Assembly (NCBI RefSeq): GCF_001522545.3
Contig: NC_031799.1
Span: 42,445,645 to 42,509,644, forward strand
Direction: 5' to 3'
Length of the DNA: 64,000 nucleotides
Source: Parus major
Lineage: Eukaryota > Chordata > Aves > Passeriformes > Paridae
Shown: piece by piece, positions 50,215 through 63,854 of the stretch
How positions within the stretch are numbered: position 1 is the stretch's first letter
Layout: each line of letters opens with the position of its first letter
Notes under the pieces: model-generated
What the model saw: the letters and a program-made list of their open reading frames with translations, nothing else
Database searches by the model: none
Told to the model about the DNA's origin: nothing
Made by a program: the position numbers and the translations under genes

Positions 50215-53200
50215 TAAACACTCTAGTGTCTCATTAACCAAAATATTATATCCAGTGGGATGTGATAATGCCAGAACAGGGTTTCCTTCCACCCAAGTAT
50301 TAGAACCAAATGTAATATTGTACTTACCTCCATCTTCAGTTTCTGTTCTTTTTCTGCACCTTTACTGATCTTCCTAGATATAAACATGGATTTAGGTTAT
50401 GTTGTAAAGAGTTTAAACACAAGAACAAGAAACACGCCAAGAAGTAGGAATACTTTCCTATTAAAAATGTGATCCCTCAAAAGTATTGCAAAAATTATAA
50501 AGCCACCTTAGAGAACTTCCATCAAATGCATTTTAAGAACAACTGACATTTAAAAAAGCAAACAAAACAAAACACAAACAAATAAACTAACAAACACACA
50601 ACAAGAACAACAACCAAAAAAACCAAAACAACCCTACAACAAATCTGAAGGACAGAAATTGGAAAAATACAGACATCTTTCTAATGAGAATTGAGACTAG
50701 AGAACTCTGAAATATTATTAACTGTACTACTTATTTGAAATTGTGTTTACTTCTGGAAAGCTAAAAATTTTTAAATAGCATGTTTGTATCTAGGAAAAAA
50801 TAGTGGATTTTCTTGAACTAACTACTAGGTTTACCCTCAAAATTTTGTCATTCTAGTTTTTTAGGATTTACCTGAGAGAAGTTATGTAGTACCTCAAAAT
50901 TAACAGTGAAAGAAAACTATTCTTTCATCTTCAAAAAGAGTAACTAGTGGACTCCAAAATGTTTTTCTTTATTATTGAAAAAATTATTTATTTCAGAGGG
51001 CACATAATAACTGTGAAGCCAAACAGCTGGAAGCCAGACCAAGTGTATATGTTACTCTCCCTACACTATTATGACCACCTCTGTTAACAATGCACACTCT
51101 TTAACTAAATCCTTCTAGTCAAAGTGGTATTTCTTTAGTCTTTGACACAATGTGATTAATGTTCTGCCACCAAAAGAAAAACAAATTCTGAGAGTTTGGG
51201 AGATAGTGGCTAGAGAATAAATTTTTTTAAAGCATTGATCCAAGTTATCTACTGTATAGTTGATCTTTGCTGTCATTTTATTTAATGCTAGAAAAGCCTC
51301 ACAGTAATTGGCACTAATGATACAGTAACACAATATATGCTTAAAATAGACCTGAAGTGTATCCCAGGAAATAAATTGTATACAATGTTTCCCTTCAATT
51401 TTCTAATTACACCATTGTAGGCAGGATGAGGATGAGCATACACATTTTTTCAGCTAGTTATATAGAAGGCAACTCCTGCTACTTTCAGGCAGAGCAAACA
51501 GTACCAAATTCCTATGAAAAACTCAGAGGTTTACATTGAATATGGATGCCTACCTAGAAAGCAAAAACTTGTAGAAAGTCAGCTAATAGACGTACCTCTA
51601 GAGTCTGTAAGGACTTCTCACTTCTGGATGGGGCACAAGCTACTGGTCTGGTTTTTTGGGAACTTTAGATGAGCCAAGAGTGCAGGGCAATGAAAAGAGA
51701 TGTCCAAGACAACCCCCTCACCTCCTATTTTGAATGCTAAGCTCACTTACTGTCAGCATTAAGACATTTCAGTGAGCAATTCTTCTTACTGGATTACATA
51801 TTTTGAGGGTCTTTTTCTATTTGTCAATTATATGAATATTTATTTATATATTATATATTTATATGTTTTATATATGCCTTTAATATAAATGTACAATTGT
51901 GGAATGATGATTCCTTTCATCCTACTGACTTGTCTTCCTCAATGTTCTTAAAAATGCAGCAATAAAAAGGAAGAGGACTGGAGATGTTTCCAGTTTCTTG
52001 ATCCTTTTATTTCATTTCAGCTTGCACTATTTGCATGTTTTATACATAAAATAAATATTTTTTATAATATATATTTTTGCGGGCTTCAACATGTGCTACT
52101 AAATTTTACAGCCTTGTCATTCAGTGTCAGGTTTTTTTCTTTGAAAGAGTAATTCCTGACCTACTGACCTAAATCTCCAGCCACAGCATGTTTGCTTGAA
52201 ATCTGCTAGTCTGGTAAGAACACAGCTCATTAGAAGACTACCATATTCATGCTTTCTTCCTCACTTCATCAGTAACAGAATAACACAGCACAGCTCATTA
52301 AATAAATGTGAAGAAAAAGATGAACTGCTTGCATTATGATCTAAGGCTTACACTATTTTAAATGGTTCATGTCCAGGTAAATTACAAGCTAAATTTTGAA
52401 TACAGAAAATGCAAAAATTGCAGCTGTTTTCATGCTGTCTGGCTACAGCTATCTGGCAGAGGAACCCAAAAAATGGCCATGAAGAGAAATTTGAGCTAGA
52501 GAGTGCACATAGTTTCTAGTTCTGGATACCAAGATCAAAGTAGGAGTCCACTTTCAACAACTGTCCTTATAGAAGTAGTTTATATTATAATCCGGTATGG
52601 GTTTTATTTTTTAAAAAAAGGAAAAAAAGTTTACTATTTTCAGTACTGCTAGGATAGGATGCTGCTAATATTATTTACAGATTCAGTGATAACAGATTTT
52701 ATATCTCTTTTGAATTTTAGTCTTGCTGTGTTTACAATTCCTTATCTTTGGACGGGGGATTTTGTCTCCGCTTAAGGATTTCTGCATAAAAATAGGAGCT
52801 GAACAGTGTTCATATGTTGAGGCATAATTTATTTAACAAGTTTAATTTTGTTTGTAAGCTCACACGTTCTCAGTGCAGTTCAGTTACAGCATTTTCCTCT
52901 GTATTTTCACATTACTACATGATCAAGAGTGTAATAGGGAAGATCTGTGTATGGGATTGATATGGTTATATTAAAAAAATGCTTAATTCAACATTGACAA
53001 CTTCACCACATGAGGTCAAGAAGTGCTGACATAATATCCCCACAGGGTTTTTGGAAATAATAACGGCGAAGACAAGAGAATGGAAACAGTATGTAAGACA
53101 GATAGACTGAACAAAAAGAACAAGAGACTATTTTGTAGAAATTATTTCCAGGGTTCAAAAAATTACTGCACATCTAACTAAAATCCAATTGTTCTCCTCC

Positions 53201-54589
53201 ATGGTCTTCAGAGCATTTCTGCTTCTCACCAAAAGTTACACAGAATATTTTTGTTTTCTGTTTTATAATATTTTAAATGAAAAACATATGAATGAGGTTT
53301 ATGCAATAACATATGGAAGTCATTAATGTTGCTTTCGTTCTCAACTAAGTACTCAGTTCTGTACTCCTTAAGTAAGAAAAACTCTTACTGAAGTCACTGT
53401 GAGTTTTTCTTGCATAAAAGGAAAAAAAAAAAAAAGAGTAATAAATGTAATGATCTGTAGGCTACTAAAATTGCTCAGTGACCCCTATGTCAGTCCCTTT
53501 TAATAATGTATACTTTTTTGCAGGATATAAATTCTCACTATACAGTGAGTGATTGTTTTCTATTCAACTGGGGACCAATTTGGTTTCCACAAAATCAAAT
53601 GCAAAACTCCAACCGACCTCTACAGGAAGAAGGATTAAGACTTTTACATAGTTTCTTTATAAGAAATCTTCTGTCTCAACAGGCTGCCACCTTCTCAGTT
53701 AACTACAGATATGTGTGGGCTGCTGTATCAGTGTCAGTCACACATTTCTGGACAAAGAGAGTGCAGAAAACTTTACCTGAATATTGCAAGCTGAAAATTG
53801 CAAAAATAAGATACACTCAAACCTCTATATATTGTCTAAAGAAAGACCCCTATTAGCCATTTAAAGAGATGAATAAACAAACAAACAAAAAAAGAATCAG
53901 ATTGTTTTTCAATTAACAATGTTTTGAAGTACTGTTCATCTTGATCTCAAGCTCATGGGAGTCAATAGCAAAAGGAACCTCTCACAGCAGTTAAGGGAGT
54001 AGATTCAGAAATACTTTTGCCTTTGTGAAGCAAAATATATAGATAAGAAATTTCATTAGTATTCCAAAATAAAGATAGAAATGTTGTTATGTCAAGTCTC
54101 AGAATTCAGTTCTGCTCACATTCCCTGTTAATGTCTTTTTATACTTGTGTATTATTCTTCCACAAATTGCTCACATTGGTCATTTCTTCAAGCCGTAGCA
54201 TCTTTGTCACTGGAAAATAGAGATGAAAAATGAACACTGGAAATAATTTTCAGTAAAAAGTGTTAAATAGAAATATAAAATGGCCCAATCTTTATGTAAT
54301 CCCTGGTCTTTTTTATAAATGCATGTATGTATCTGTGATATAGCACCATGTTTCTGAAAATACATGTTCAAAGGAAAAATTCATATAGACTTACATAGCA
54401 TCCATAGTACATTAGAGTAAAATCTTTTCTTAGAAATTGGAAAGAAAAATTCAGATAACACTGCAGTACAATGATTACTTGCTCCAATGTTTTTCTTGGA
54501 ACTGGCTGATTATTCAAATCTCTGTACATTCATTATCAGCTTCTTGTTCCTTAGAAATTCATTGCAAGGTTTGATATAAAGCAAGAGTG
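50215..54589. other. AT-rich non-coding stretch with simple repeats
   Basis: No gene is recognised. There is an A-rich (CAAA)-type tract at 50550-50642, a TA-rich palindromic stretch at 51831-51893, a poly-A run at 53422-53435 and a CAAA run at 53876-53892. The 116-codon plus ORF (53506-53856) shows no recognisable domain. Confidence 0.55.
50550..50642 (+). repeat. A-rich (CAAA)n-like tract
   Basis: About 90 bases are almost free of T and G, composed of CAAA, CAAAA, CAACAA and ACACAA units. Confidence 0.85.
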
Positions 54590-54642
54590 AGACAAGAAAG
54601 AGGGAGAGGAGAGGGAGAGGGAGAGGCAGCTGAGAGGAGAGG
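54590..54642 (+). repeat. Purine-rich (GAGAGG)n tract
   Basis: GAGACAAGAAAGAGGGAGAG is followed by further GAGAGG and GGGAGA units with few pyrimidines. It is a simple repeat with triplex-forming potential. Confidence 0.85.
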
Positions 54643-57600
54643 ATTGCCATCTAGATGTCTTTTAAACTGAGCAACAGGAATTCAATCTGGTGTCATACTG
54701 CATATCACTCACACTGTAAGTGTTGCCAAAAGCAAATTCATAATAATTATTTCTCTAGAACTTCATATATAATCTGGCTGGCAGTGGAAGAAAACTGTTG
54801 AGGTTGGTGCAAAGTTTTATTCTATGTGGAAGGTAATAAATTATCACCAAAACTGAAATGTGTTTTGACTTAATGGAATGTGTAGGTTGCTTCATAATAT
54901 GCTGATTTGATTCTTAGTAAAATATGTGTGAAATGTCAGAATTTCATGGACAATAAAATTTTCTGTATTCACTGGTACAGATGCACTCCACAAATTAAAG
55001 GAATTCCAATGTGCATTTCCTTTGAAATTTTCTTTTACTGTATTCCTCATAGTTGTTTCTCTCACATGTCATTCAGTGTGGTGTTCCTATATTTGTACTT
55101 GTTTTATGAGAATCAGATTTCATCAGATTCATTTTGGAGGGTTCTGAGAACGAGAATGGATTGTTCCTCTTCTTTTCCCCCTCAAATAACTCTACACTGT
55201 AAAAAGGCAAGGCTATGAAAGTCTCCAAATACTTTAGTATTCTAGAGTCAGATTTTAACATAATTCTATGCTGTTGTGATTACATATTTACTTAGATGTG
55301 GATTACACAGAAATCACTGGATGGGAAAAGGCCAACTCAAACACTTTTCCAGCAACCTTTCCAAGTTAAATCAAAGGAAATGTTCAGGCAACAAAGAGTT
55401 CTTTACTTTAGCAACCAATGCTTAACTACCTTAGGGACTACTGACAGATTCTCTGTTTCCTGGTAGGTTTCTCATAGATGTTGGAAAGATGTTTCTGGAA
55501 GGTCAGGAGGATAATCATTAATTTGTATGTGGCTTTCTCACATGAAATATCTGTGAATCCTATCCTCTTCCTACTTTCATGAAAGGTTTGGTTGTGCTTG
55601 TTTTAGGAACATGACTAATTATAAATTTAGTTACCTATTAACTTATTGATTGTCACTAGCATCTAAGCGTCTTATCTGCAACTAAAAGTGACAGAAAAAA
55701 TCTGTCTTTTCTGACACTGACATTACGAAACTCATGGAGATAACATTTCCTTTCTTTTCATTTTACTAGATGTGAAACATTTCACTTCTGTGAAAAACAG
55801 AAGAGGATATCCTGTCTCAGTGGATAGAACAGGTAAATCTCTGCTTATGCAAGTGGTGACAGAATTTTACCCATGAGGTTCAATCAGAGGGACAAGGATT
55901 GCTCCATGTATACACTGCCTGTGACATTTCTGAAGAAAATGCTATTTCCCAAAGTTTAAGTTCGGTTTACGGAAGATTTTCTAACACACTGGAACATTAA
56001 GCTATGTTGAAAGTAAATACCAGGTATAAAAATTATGAGTGCTGTGCCACTATTTTGTTTACCTCACATTTAAGTAAACCACTTTGAAAAGTAAGCAAGA
56101 ATAAACATTGAAAGAGAAGGTCTGGAGGTATCAGAGTGGATGTCCTGTTGTAGCTTAGGAGAAGAAGCAGACTTCCTTATTAACACAGGATGAAGTTTAT
56201 CACATCATTTGTTCTTTTGTACCTCTAAAACTGTTGCAGATGAGCCTTATTAACCCATTGTGGAAGCAAAATTAAGTCCCATGGTTATTATCCAGATGGA
56301 GTTGGAGGATCCCTATGTGATGCAACTAATAGTCAAAACACTTCAGAAGGAGATGGGCCTCTGCTTCAGTCTATGACTATCTTTGTATTTATTTACATAT
56401 ATATGTATAAAAATATGTGAAACATACACATACCTATATAGGTACATATATGCAAACACACATGCTCCCTCAAGTCCTAAGAACCTGAATTGCTCTTTTT
56501 AATAATTTGGCACTTTTTCCCACACTTCCAGTACAAAGAACATAATTGTGTTTTGTTCTCCTAGAGACTAGAGTGCTGAGATCAGGTTTTCCATTGCCCA
56601 CTTAAGAGGATTAGAACAATTTAGCTAGTACCCAGAAAGTGTATAACTATCATTGTATCCCATGCTTCATGTCTCTTCCTTCAACTTTTTCAACCTATAT
56701 CCAATGTCATTCATCAGATTCCTTTTTCCTAGAAAAAGAAAGAATCACAGTCACAGAAATACTAGCTTGTACTACAAACATGGGAAAATCCTACTTCTCA
56801 CAATTAAATAATAATTTTTAATGAGCTTTATAGATTAAAAATTATAACAGCTAAAGACAGCATGTTATATATACTAGAAAGAACACATGGTGAATATCTG
56901 AAGGTGAACTGAATTTATTTGTCCAGCTCAGATATAGATATGTCATTGTGGTAGCTTATCCCAAGACAAGTCAGTCCTATGTGATGCACAGAAGGAAAGA
57001 ACTGACAGAAACTTTCTATGATTTTCATTAAATACAAAAACATGCTTTAAATCATTCTTTAGCATCCTGAACATAAGCATCTGTGCTGTAGCAAAGAATC
57101 TACATAGATTATGGCAGAGAGTTATGAGACATATGTTTTAAATTGCTTTCAATTCTTACTGTAAATGACTGGAATTATTCTGTATGAATTAAATATAATG
57201 TAATACAGATGTTGGATGTGTTAAAATTACTGGTTTAGGGACAGCAGTATCTGAACACATTCTGTCAATGAACCTAATTCACACTCAAGAGTTTCTACTG
57301 CTTGTCAAAAGTAATGACATCAAACGTAACATAGCTATTCAGCAAGAGATAAGTTAACGTGTAACTAGTCAATATTTTACACCTAATCAGTAGTTTTTTG
57401 AAAAGTTTAGGCTTAAAATCAGGATGTAGTTTAATGTTCAACATTCCTCTTTGTCAACAACACTGATATAAAATAAGTTGTCCATCAGAATATCTTTTTT
57501 TTGTTGAATTAATCAGTTCAGCATTTTCTTAGCTACACCTTTCCCTGTAAGTAATACAAGCTATTATACTTAATTCTGAGTCTTAGATCCATTGAAGATT

Positions 57601-58925
57601 TCGTCTTCTGCACTGCAGTGCACCCTTCCTTTCTATCAGGCCTTATCACAGGCCTTATCTGGGAGGCTTTATCTGCCAAGCACCTGCAGAATTGAACAAT
57701 AATCCTTCATTAAATATCTATAAAGGAAGAAAGGCTGTTAAACAAGCTGAACAAAAGGATTTACACTCTTTTACTTAAATAGGAAGTCAATTAGAAAATG
57801 TATGCTCCTTCAATGAACTGAAAGCTTCTGACACTACTTCTGGGATCAGCATTCCGAAAGTTTAATTTTTTAGTTTTGCTTAGCATAGAAACAAAATCAT
57901 GCTACTATGAAATAAATTCACCCTTTACACCAGCTCTAGGTTTGGGCAAGCCAGTGTAAGTGCACATTTTACTAAGTCTTGCATAGTAACCATATTTCAT
58001 ATAAACTCTAAGCTTAAAGAAATCCATTTCTTCATATTATGTTTAATATTTAAAGAGCTGAAGACAAAGTTTATTACATTCCCTCCATTAAACTAAGCTC
58101 CAGTAAGGCAAGTAGCCCAAAATATTAACTTAATTTCCACTTGCCTTAGCCCTGTGTCACATTAACCTACTGTTAGTTTCGAGTTTGTTTGCTTTGTCAT
58201 AGGAGTATTCATTCACAGTTTTCTGCCCTACTGAGTGATCCCTTAAGAGATGATCCCATTTATTTAATCTCCTTCCTGAACAACTATTTTACCCATAGCT
58301 CTCTCTGCCATAGTTCTGGAAGCCTTGCCATGTCTAGCAGGGCTTGCACTGTAGGGTCAGAGCTTTCCAGGTGTGCTACTGCTAGGAAAAATAAGATTAG
58401 CTGTTCTTTCCTCTTTTCCTCTGTTCTTTCCTGAGGGAAATAACAATTTTCCCAGGCATAGAAAAAAAGTGTTTATAATTTTCATAGACCTGGTTACCTT
58501 TGCCCTTATTTTGACAGTGCAATGAGAAACAACTAAACCGTGAAGCATTTTAAATGAGTCCAATAATTGAAAAGTGCAGGATCCATGCTGCACTTGCCAA
58601 TTCAAAAATTACACAGTGCAAAAAAAACATGACCTGCTCTCAAGGTCATATCTTGTTAAAGTCTCAGATCCATTTAAATTTGTGGATATATGTTCAACAG
58701 TCTAAAGGTACATCCCAACATTGATAAGTACTGGCAAAAGAAACCATTAGAATTCCTACAGATTATTCTGTAAAATCCTACAGCCTTGTATTGTAGCAAA
58801 GTAAACTTCTGAATTAACTGATGTCTGCTGGCAAGTGCAGCCAGAAGCCTCCCAACAACATAACAGGAAGTCTCCTGGTACTCTTGGTGGTGGGAGCCCC
58901 TTGGTGAATTATTTCAGTACCCTGA
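54643..58925. other. AT-rich non-coding stretch
   Basis: No gene or mobile element is recognised over 4.3 kb. Short TA palindromes occur near 56393-56452. A four-site GATA-motif cluster at 57633-57674 is listed separately. Confidence 0.6.
57633..57674 (-). promoter_or_regulatory. Cluster of four WGATAR motifs
   Basis: On the minus strand, TGATAG (57633-57638), TGATAA (57643-57648), AGATAA (57655-57660) and AGATAA (57669-57674) all fit the GATA-factor consensus, and two are embedded in repeated AGGCCTTATC units. Four matches on one strand in 42 bases is more than expected by chance, but part of the clustering comes from the short repeat. Enhancer function is inferred only. Confidence 0.3.
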
Positions 58926-59140
58926 TGTGGTGGGGTTTAGCGCTAGCTAAAATTACCAGGCCACTTACCCATTTTTTGCTGTGAGATATGGATTAGGAGA
59001 AGGGAAAAACAGGCTTAAAACTTAAAAGTTAAAAGAAATTTTATTAACAGAACTACAAGAATAAGAAACCAGAATAAAACCTCCAGAAACCTTTCCTCCC
59101 CCTGCCCAACTTTTCCTTCCTAACTGATAACATAAAATTT
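58926..59140 (-). mobile_element. Probable endogenous retrovirus LTR end (antisense)
   Basis: TGTGGTGGGGTTTAGCGCTA, then GCTAAAATTACCAGGCCACT, begins like the reverse complement of a passerine LTR whose 3' end reads ...GCTAAAACCCACCACA. The A-rich block AGTTAAAAGAAATTTTATTA and the C-rich block CTCCCCCTGCCC fit the same order further in. Only part of the LTR remains and the inner boundary is unclear. Identification rests on memory of the family. Confidence 0.55.
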
Positions 59141-59202
59141 GGGCTCTTAAAACAGTACCAACTATACCATAGTCTTTTTATCAGCCTGTGTAGGGAGATG
59201 AG

Positions 59203-59253
59203 TTTTCTCTTATTCTCTTATTATTTCTCTTATTATTTTCTTATTATTATCTT
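59203..59253 (+). repeat. (TTCTCTTATTA)n-like pyrimidine-rich repeat
   Basis: Repeated TTCTCTTATT and TTCTTATTATTA units follow each other imperfectly over about 50 bases. Confidence 0.75.
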
Positions 59254-62200
59254 CCAAAATAAAGGCTTTTAGGTAGTATTTTAGTTTCCTTTGATATTTT
59301 TGTGGCACAAAGAAATGAATGAAGATCATTCCTATATATTTTCACATTCAATGAGCTTTAGAAGCTAGAGTCTCTAGAATTAATCTAATTCTAGAATTAT
59401 TTTAGCCTAGAAGACTATCTAGCGTCTTAATTATATTTAAATACCAACAGATAAAGAACCAAATGCTAACAAAAATCAAAAAGTATCAAATAGAAACAAT
59501 ATGGAAATACAACTGTCAAAGAGACTACCATTTCAGAGATATTGTTATCCATTTATCTGAATTCTCCTATAATTAATAGGCAGGTATTTTTGTATCTATT
59601 GTAAAGGCATTACAAGACTCAGTTTCAGGACAAAAAAATTCAGACATTCTGAGAGGAGTCAGGAGCATCAGAGACTTTGTACCACTGAAGAACACAGTGC
59701 AATGATATTTTTCATATCTATCCAATGGATTGAGCTTTCAAATTTGTCAAATCATTTCAATAAAGCATGTTAAATACCTAAATACTTTTAGTATTGTAAT
59801 TCAATATACCATGCCAAAGAGCTTTTAGCGAAAACAAGGAAAGAAGCAACAAAGGTATTACAGGGATTTAACATTTATTTCCTAATGAGCAAAGGGCACT
59901 AGAAACTGGCCAAAGATATAATAGGAATAATTAATTTGAAATCATTGAAGTTTGTCCCTTTTGCACTGAGATTTTCTTTAATCCTCAATTCACAGCTACT
60001 TTGACAATGTAACAAGTAGAGCATTAGTATGGTCACTTTGAAATGACACAATAGCTCAAATGAATTTTGCTTTGTTATGGGATGCGTTTATTAGAATAGA
60101 TTAGCTCTTACATTTCCATATTAATTACAGCAAAACAGATTAAAGAATCCATTTATAATTAAATACAAAATTAAATAGAGTTGTATTTATCATTAAATAC
60201 ACAGTATTAAATGTATTAAATACATTTAATATCATTAAATGTCACAGGGAAGTAACAGGGTAGTTCAATACAAATTAAGCATTTCTGACATCTTAATTAA
60301 CAAATAATTTGTTAATACAGAACCTGATGTTACAATATCTTCACCTCTCAAATACCCCTAATTCATTATTTTAAAGGAAATTAATTTGTTCAGCATTTCA
60401 GTTAATATTCTAAGCTAATTATATGGTAATGATTTTGTTATTGAAAGTTGAATCTTTTAAATCTCTGCTGAAATTTACAGGTAAGGCAGAAGAAGAAACA
60501 TGTTACATAGATCGGACACTAATTTTTTTTCTCAACAAAGGGCTTTTTCATAAAAATCCTTGTGACAGCTTTAGAATTACATTTACTATCTCCTATAAAG
60601 AATATATCAGACATAATTTCTTTGGCTCCCTTTCTCCAGTTTTCTTAATATTTATTTAGCTTTCCCTACATAAATAACTTCATCTTTTACCAGATCCAGA
60701 AATTGTGATAACATCTCCTCCACAGGCCAATTTTGAAGTTTTAAAATTAATCACATAAGAAGTTGATCATTCCCTGTAACATAATTGTATTTTGCCAATA
60801 TTTTCTGGTGGGACCACTCTAATTAATCATCTACTTCTGTTCTCTAGTTCTGCCAGACCTTCTTCCTGGCTAAAAGCAAAATTTATAGTGATAGAAAAAA
60901 ATGAAAATAATTCTGAAGTAGTTTCTGGGTTTTGTCAACACACCAAATTTGACCAGCTGTGCTTTCTGCACTCATCTGGGGGGAAGACACAGAGCCACAG
61001 GAACTTCTGAATTGCTGATGTCACCTGAAAAGCAGAAGACTGAAGGACGCTGGGACTCCACAGGGAGTTTAAGATTAAAAGTGCATCGCTTCTGTATTAA
61101 CATGAAGATCCCATTTCTGTTCTGGGTCAGGTAAAATAAACCAAATTACTCCTTCTGTATATTGTGTTATTTTAATCAAGAGTGTTGTCCCAGCCTTATA
61201 TCTCAAAAAGACTGTATGTTTAAGCCTTCAGCTTTGCAACACTTGTAATCAAATGGGCCTGCTACCTCAGCAGTGGACACTCCAATGAGGCTGAAGGGTC
61301 ACACTGCAGTTGTCTTGCCCTCATTTAGACTGTTATATTCCAGTAAAATAAACTTCTCAGGCAGTGCAGAGCAAGCAGTGTGTGGCCTCTAGGGCTCCAT
61401 TGGAAACAAAGTATTTTTATCTCAGCACTTTCAAGACTGATAACACAGAATTCCCTCCCAAGTAATTCAAAGACAAGGACTTGTAATTTATTACCTTTGG
61501 AAAGCCTTATTTCTGAAAGCAAGAAAGCAACTTTATAGGGACAATTATTCTCAGAGTTTTAGCATATTTGACTATATTTATCTATAAATAGATTTTTAAA
61601 AATGGATGTTGACATTACTTCTGTGTTTTACACTCTGAAGTTACTTAATGATGCTATTTCAATTTTATCTATTACATTTTTTTCTTAACATTTATCCATT
61701 TAGTCCATCTTACATCCATGTAGTCTTTAATATAAGCTGAATAGAATGCGTCTGTCTGTAACACTAAGTATGTGAGAGCTAACATCATAGATAAAACAAG
61801 ATACTATGCTGTATTCCTGTATTTCAAATCATCTAATTAAAGGAGCAACATTCACCTGATGCTTCCTGACAGAACTGATACATAAACAATGCTCAGTGTT
61901 TCCTAATTTTTGCAACTGCCATGATATTGAACTCCTATAAGTTCAATAAAAGGCAACAAGTCCAGAGCTAATGAAAATTGGGATGGGTACCCAGCACGTG
62001 AAATAATACGAACATTTTCCAGGTAATATTTTTTTAAAGGCAACTTTCACTCCTTAATATTGGAACTACATGTGGAATTTCCACTGACATAAAATTCCAT
62101 GCCAAAGACAAAGGGAAGAAGTCATCATGGCTATCTACTCCAAGTAAAGTAATTCATTTCTTTTTTTATTATAGTAGCAGATTTAAGAAAATGTAAGTAT

Positions 62201-63854
62201 ACAGTATTATTTATAAAGGACAAGTTTCAATACAGTTATGTTTGGATTTGCATCTGAACCTTTTCATATCTAGCAGAAGTTTTCATTACTTCTACTACTG
62301 CTTGTTCAATGATATAAAATAGTTTTACAAGTATTACTATTATATTCTGCAAAGCAGTTAAAAGTTGTGGCATGTGTTTTGAAACATGAGAAGGTGATTT
62401 ACCTAGAATAATGCAACAAATAATTTCAAGAACTAGGGACAAATGTTAACAATCCCAATTGTTAATCATGTACTATACCCAGGCAAAGATAATTTCAACT
62501 GAAATAAAAAGGCCATTACTACTTGTAACAAGTCCAGCTCTTATGATTTTATGTTTAAATAAATCAGATTGCTGAAGCAACCAAAAGTCTTCAGGTTTAT
62601 AGCTGAAATGGTCTTGTTTGTTGTCTGCATACAGTAGGTGAAGAGCTAATGGGTCACTTTCCAGACTAGAAAAGCAAATACCGTTAATATTTTTGAAATC
62701 TATCCAAGCTGCAAGTGGTTATAGAGTAGTTGGTGTACTGTAATAGCTGGCCTGCTGCTGAACTGAACAGGATACCTGGTCTAGACATTTAGGCACAGAT
62801 GACAGAATCCTAAATTATGCTCTGCTTGTATGTATGTTGCATATTTCATACACTTAAACTGCCTAAGTAGACTTCAGTGAGTAAAATGCTAGGACAATTA
62901 ACATATTTTTTTCAAGGAAATCAGTTTTTATAACACTTTCTTTTCAAATTTAATTCCAAAATTACTTTTTTTTATGTTATTTTTGAAGAAGTAAGATTTA
63001 AATGCCACAGCAATAAACTTCAGAAGGTAAGTTGTTTTTATTTTCTACTAGCATCTCTACTAAATCCAGTTTTTCCTTCTCACAGCACAAAAACATGTGA
63101 TCTTCAGCTGAAGATTTTCACTGGGGTCAGGGACCCCTAACTGCTAATCTGACCCCTCCAGCAGAGACAAAGGAGAAAGAGCAACTTGGGATGCCTTTCC
63201 TCATAAGGAATTTCATTTGTGCTTCATAGGAGATTATAACATTCCTGCAGTTAGTTCGATGATACCAAATATTTTATCAGATATTCATTATAAACAATAG
63301 CTGAATAACAACTTCAGAGTAGTTGTTGTTCAGGGCATTTATTCAAGACTGGATACCCAAAATGATCTAATGAAAATAGAATTAGAGACAAAACACCCTG
63401 TTTAGAAATATCCTATGGCTTGATGATCAGAACACCATTCCTGAGGACATATGATAAACTTTATTTTCTACATAAAAAGGAGGAAAAGGTGTTGCCCTTC
63501 ATGTACTCCACTAACCACAGATGGAGTGCTTGGCAGCAGATAGATAAAACACTGGAGCTGCTGGCAGCAACAGTAGCACGAATTTGGGGATTCTAAATAC
63601 AATCCTAACATACTTTCTTCCAGCTAGAATTATGACCTAAAGTTAACTCAGCTTCATTATTTTAGCTCAGCTTTTCATATCCATAAAAACTCCAGTTGCA
63701 AGCTAAACCTGGAAAGAAAAAAAGAGGACTGAAAAGGAGACAGGTAGAATCAGTATCTCATACAGCTTTTGTTTGCCAGGTGAACAATGCGATCATTCTC
63801 ATTCACTTTATTTTCGCCAAGCAAGTATTTCCCTTAACAGGCTTAACAATTGCA
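59254..63854. other. AT-rich non-coding stretch
   Basis: No gene or mobile element is recognised. A small AT palindrome lies at 60205-60231 (TATTAAATGTA paired with TACATTTAATA around TTAAA). The ORFs are short and unrecognised. Confidence 0.6.

Noticed and set aside
53506..53856. A 116-codon plus-strand ORF beginning near TTTTTTGCAG
   Set aside because: An acceptor-like motif is present, but no good donor follows and the protein resembles nothing. It was treated as chance.
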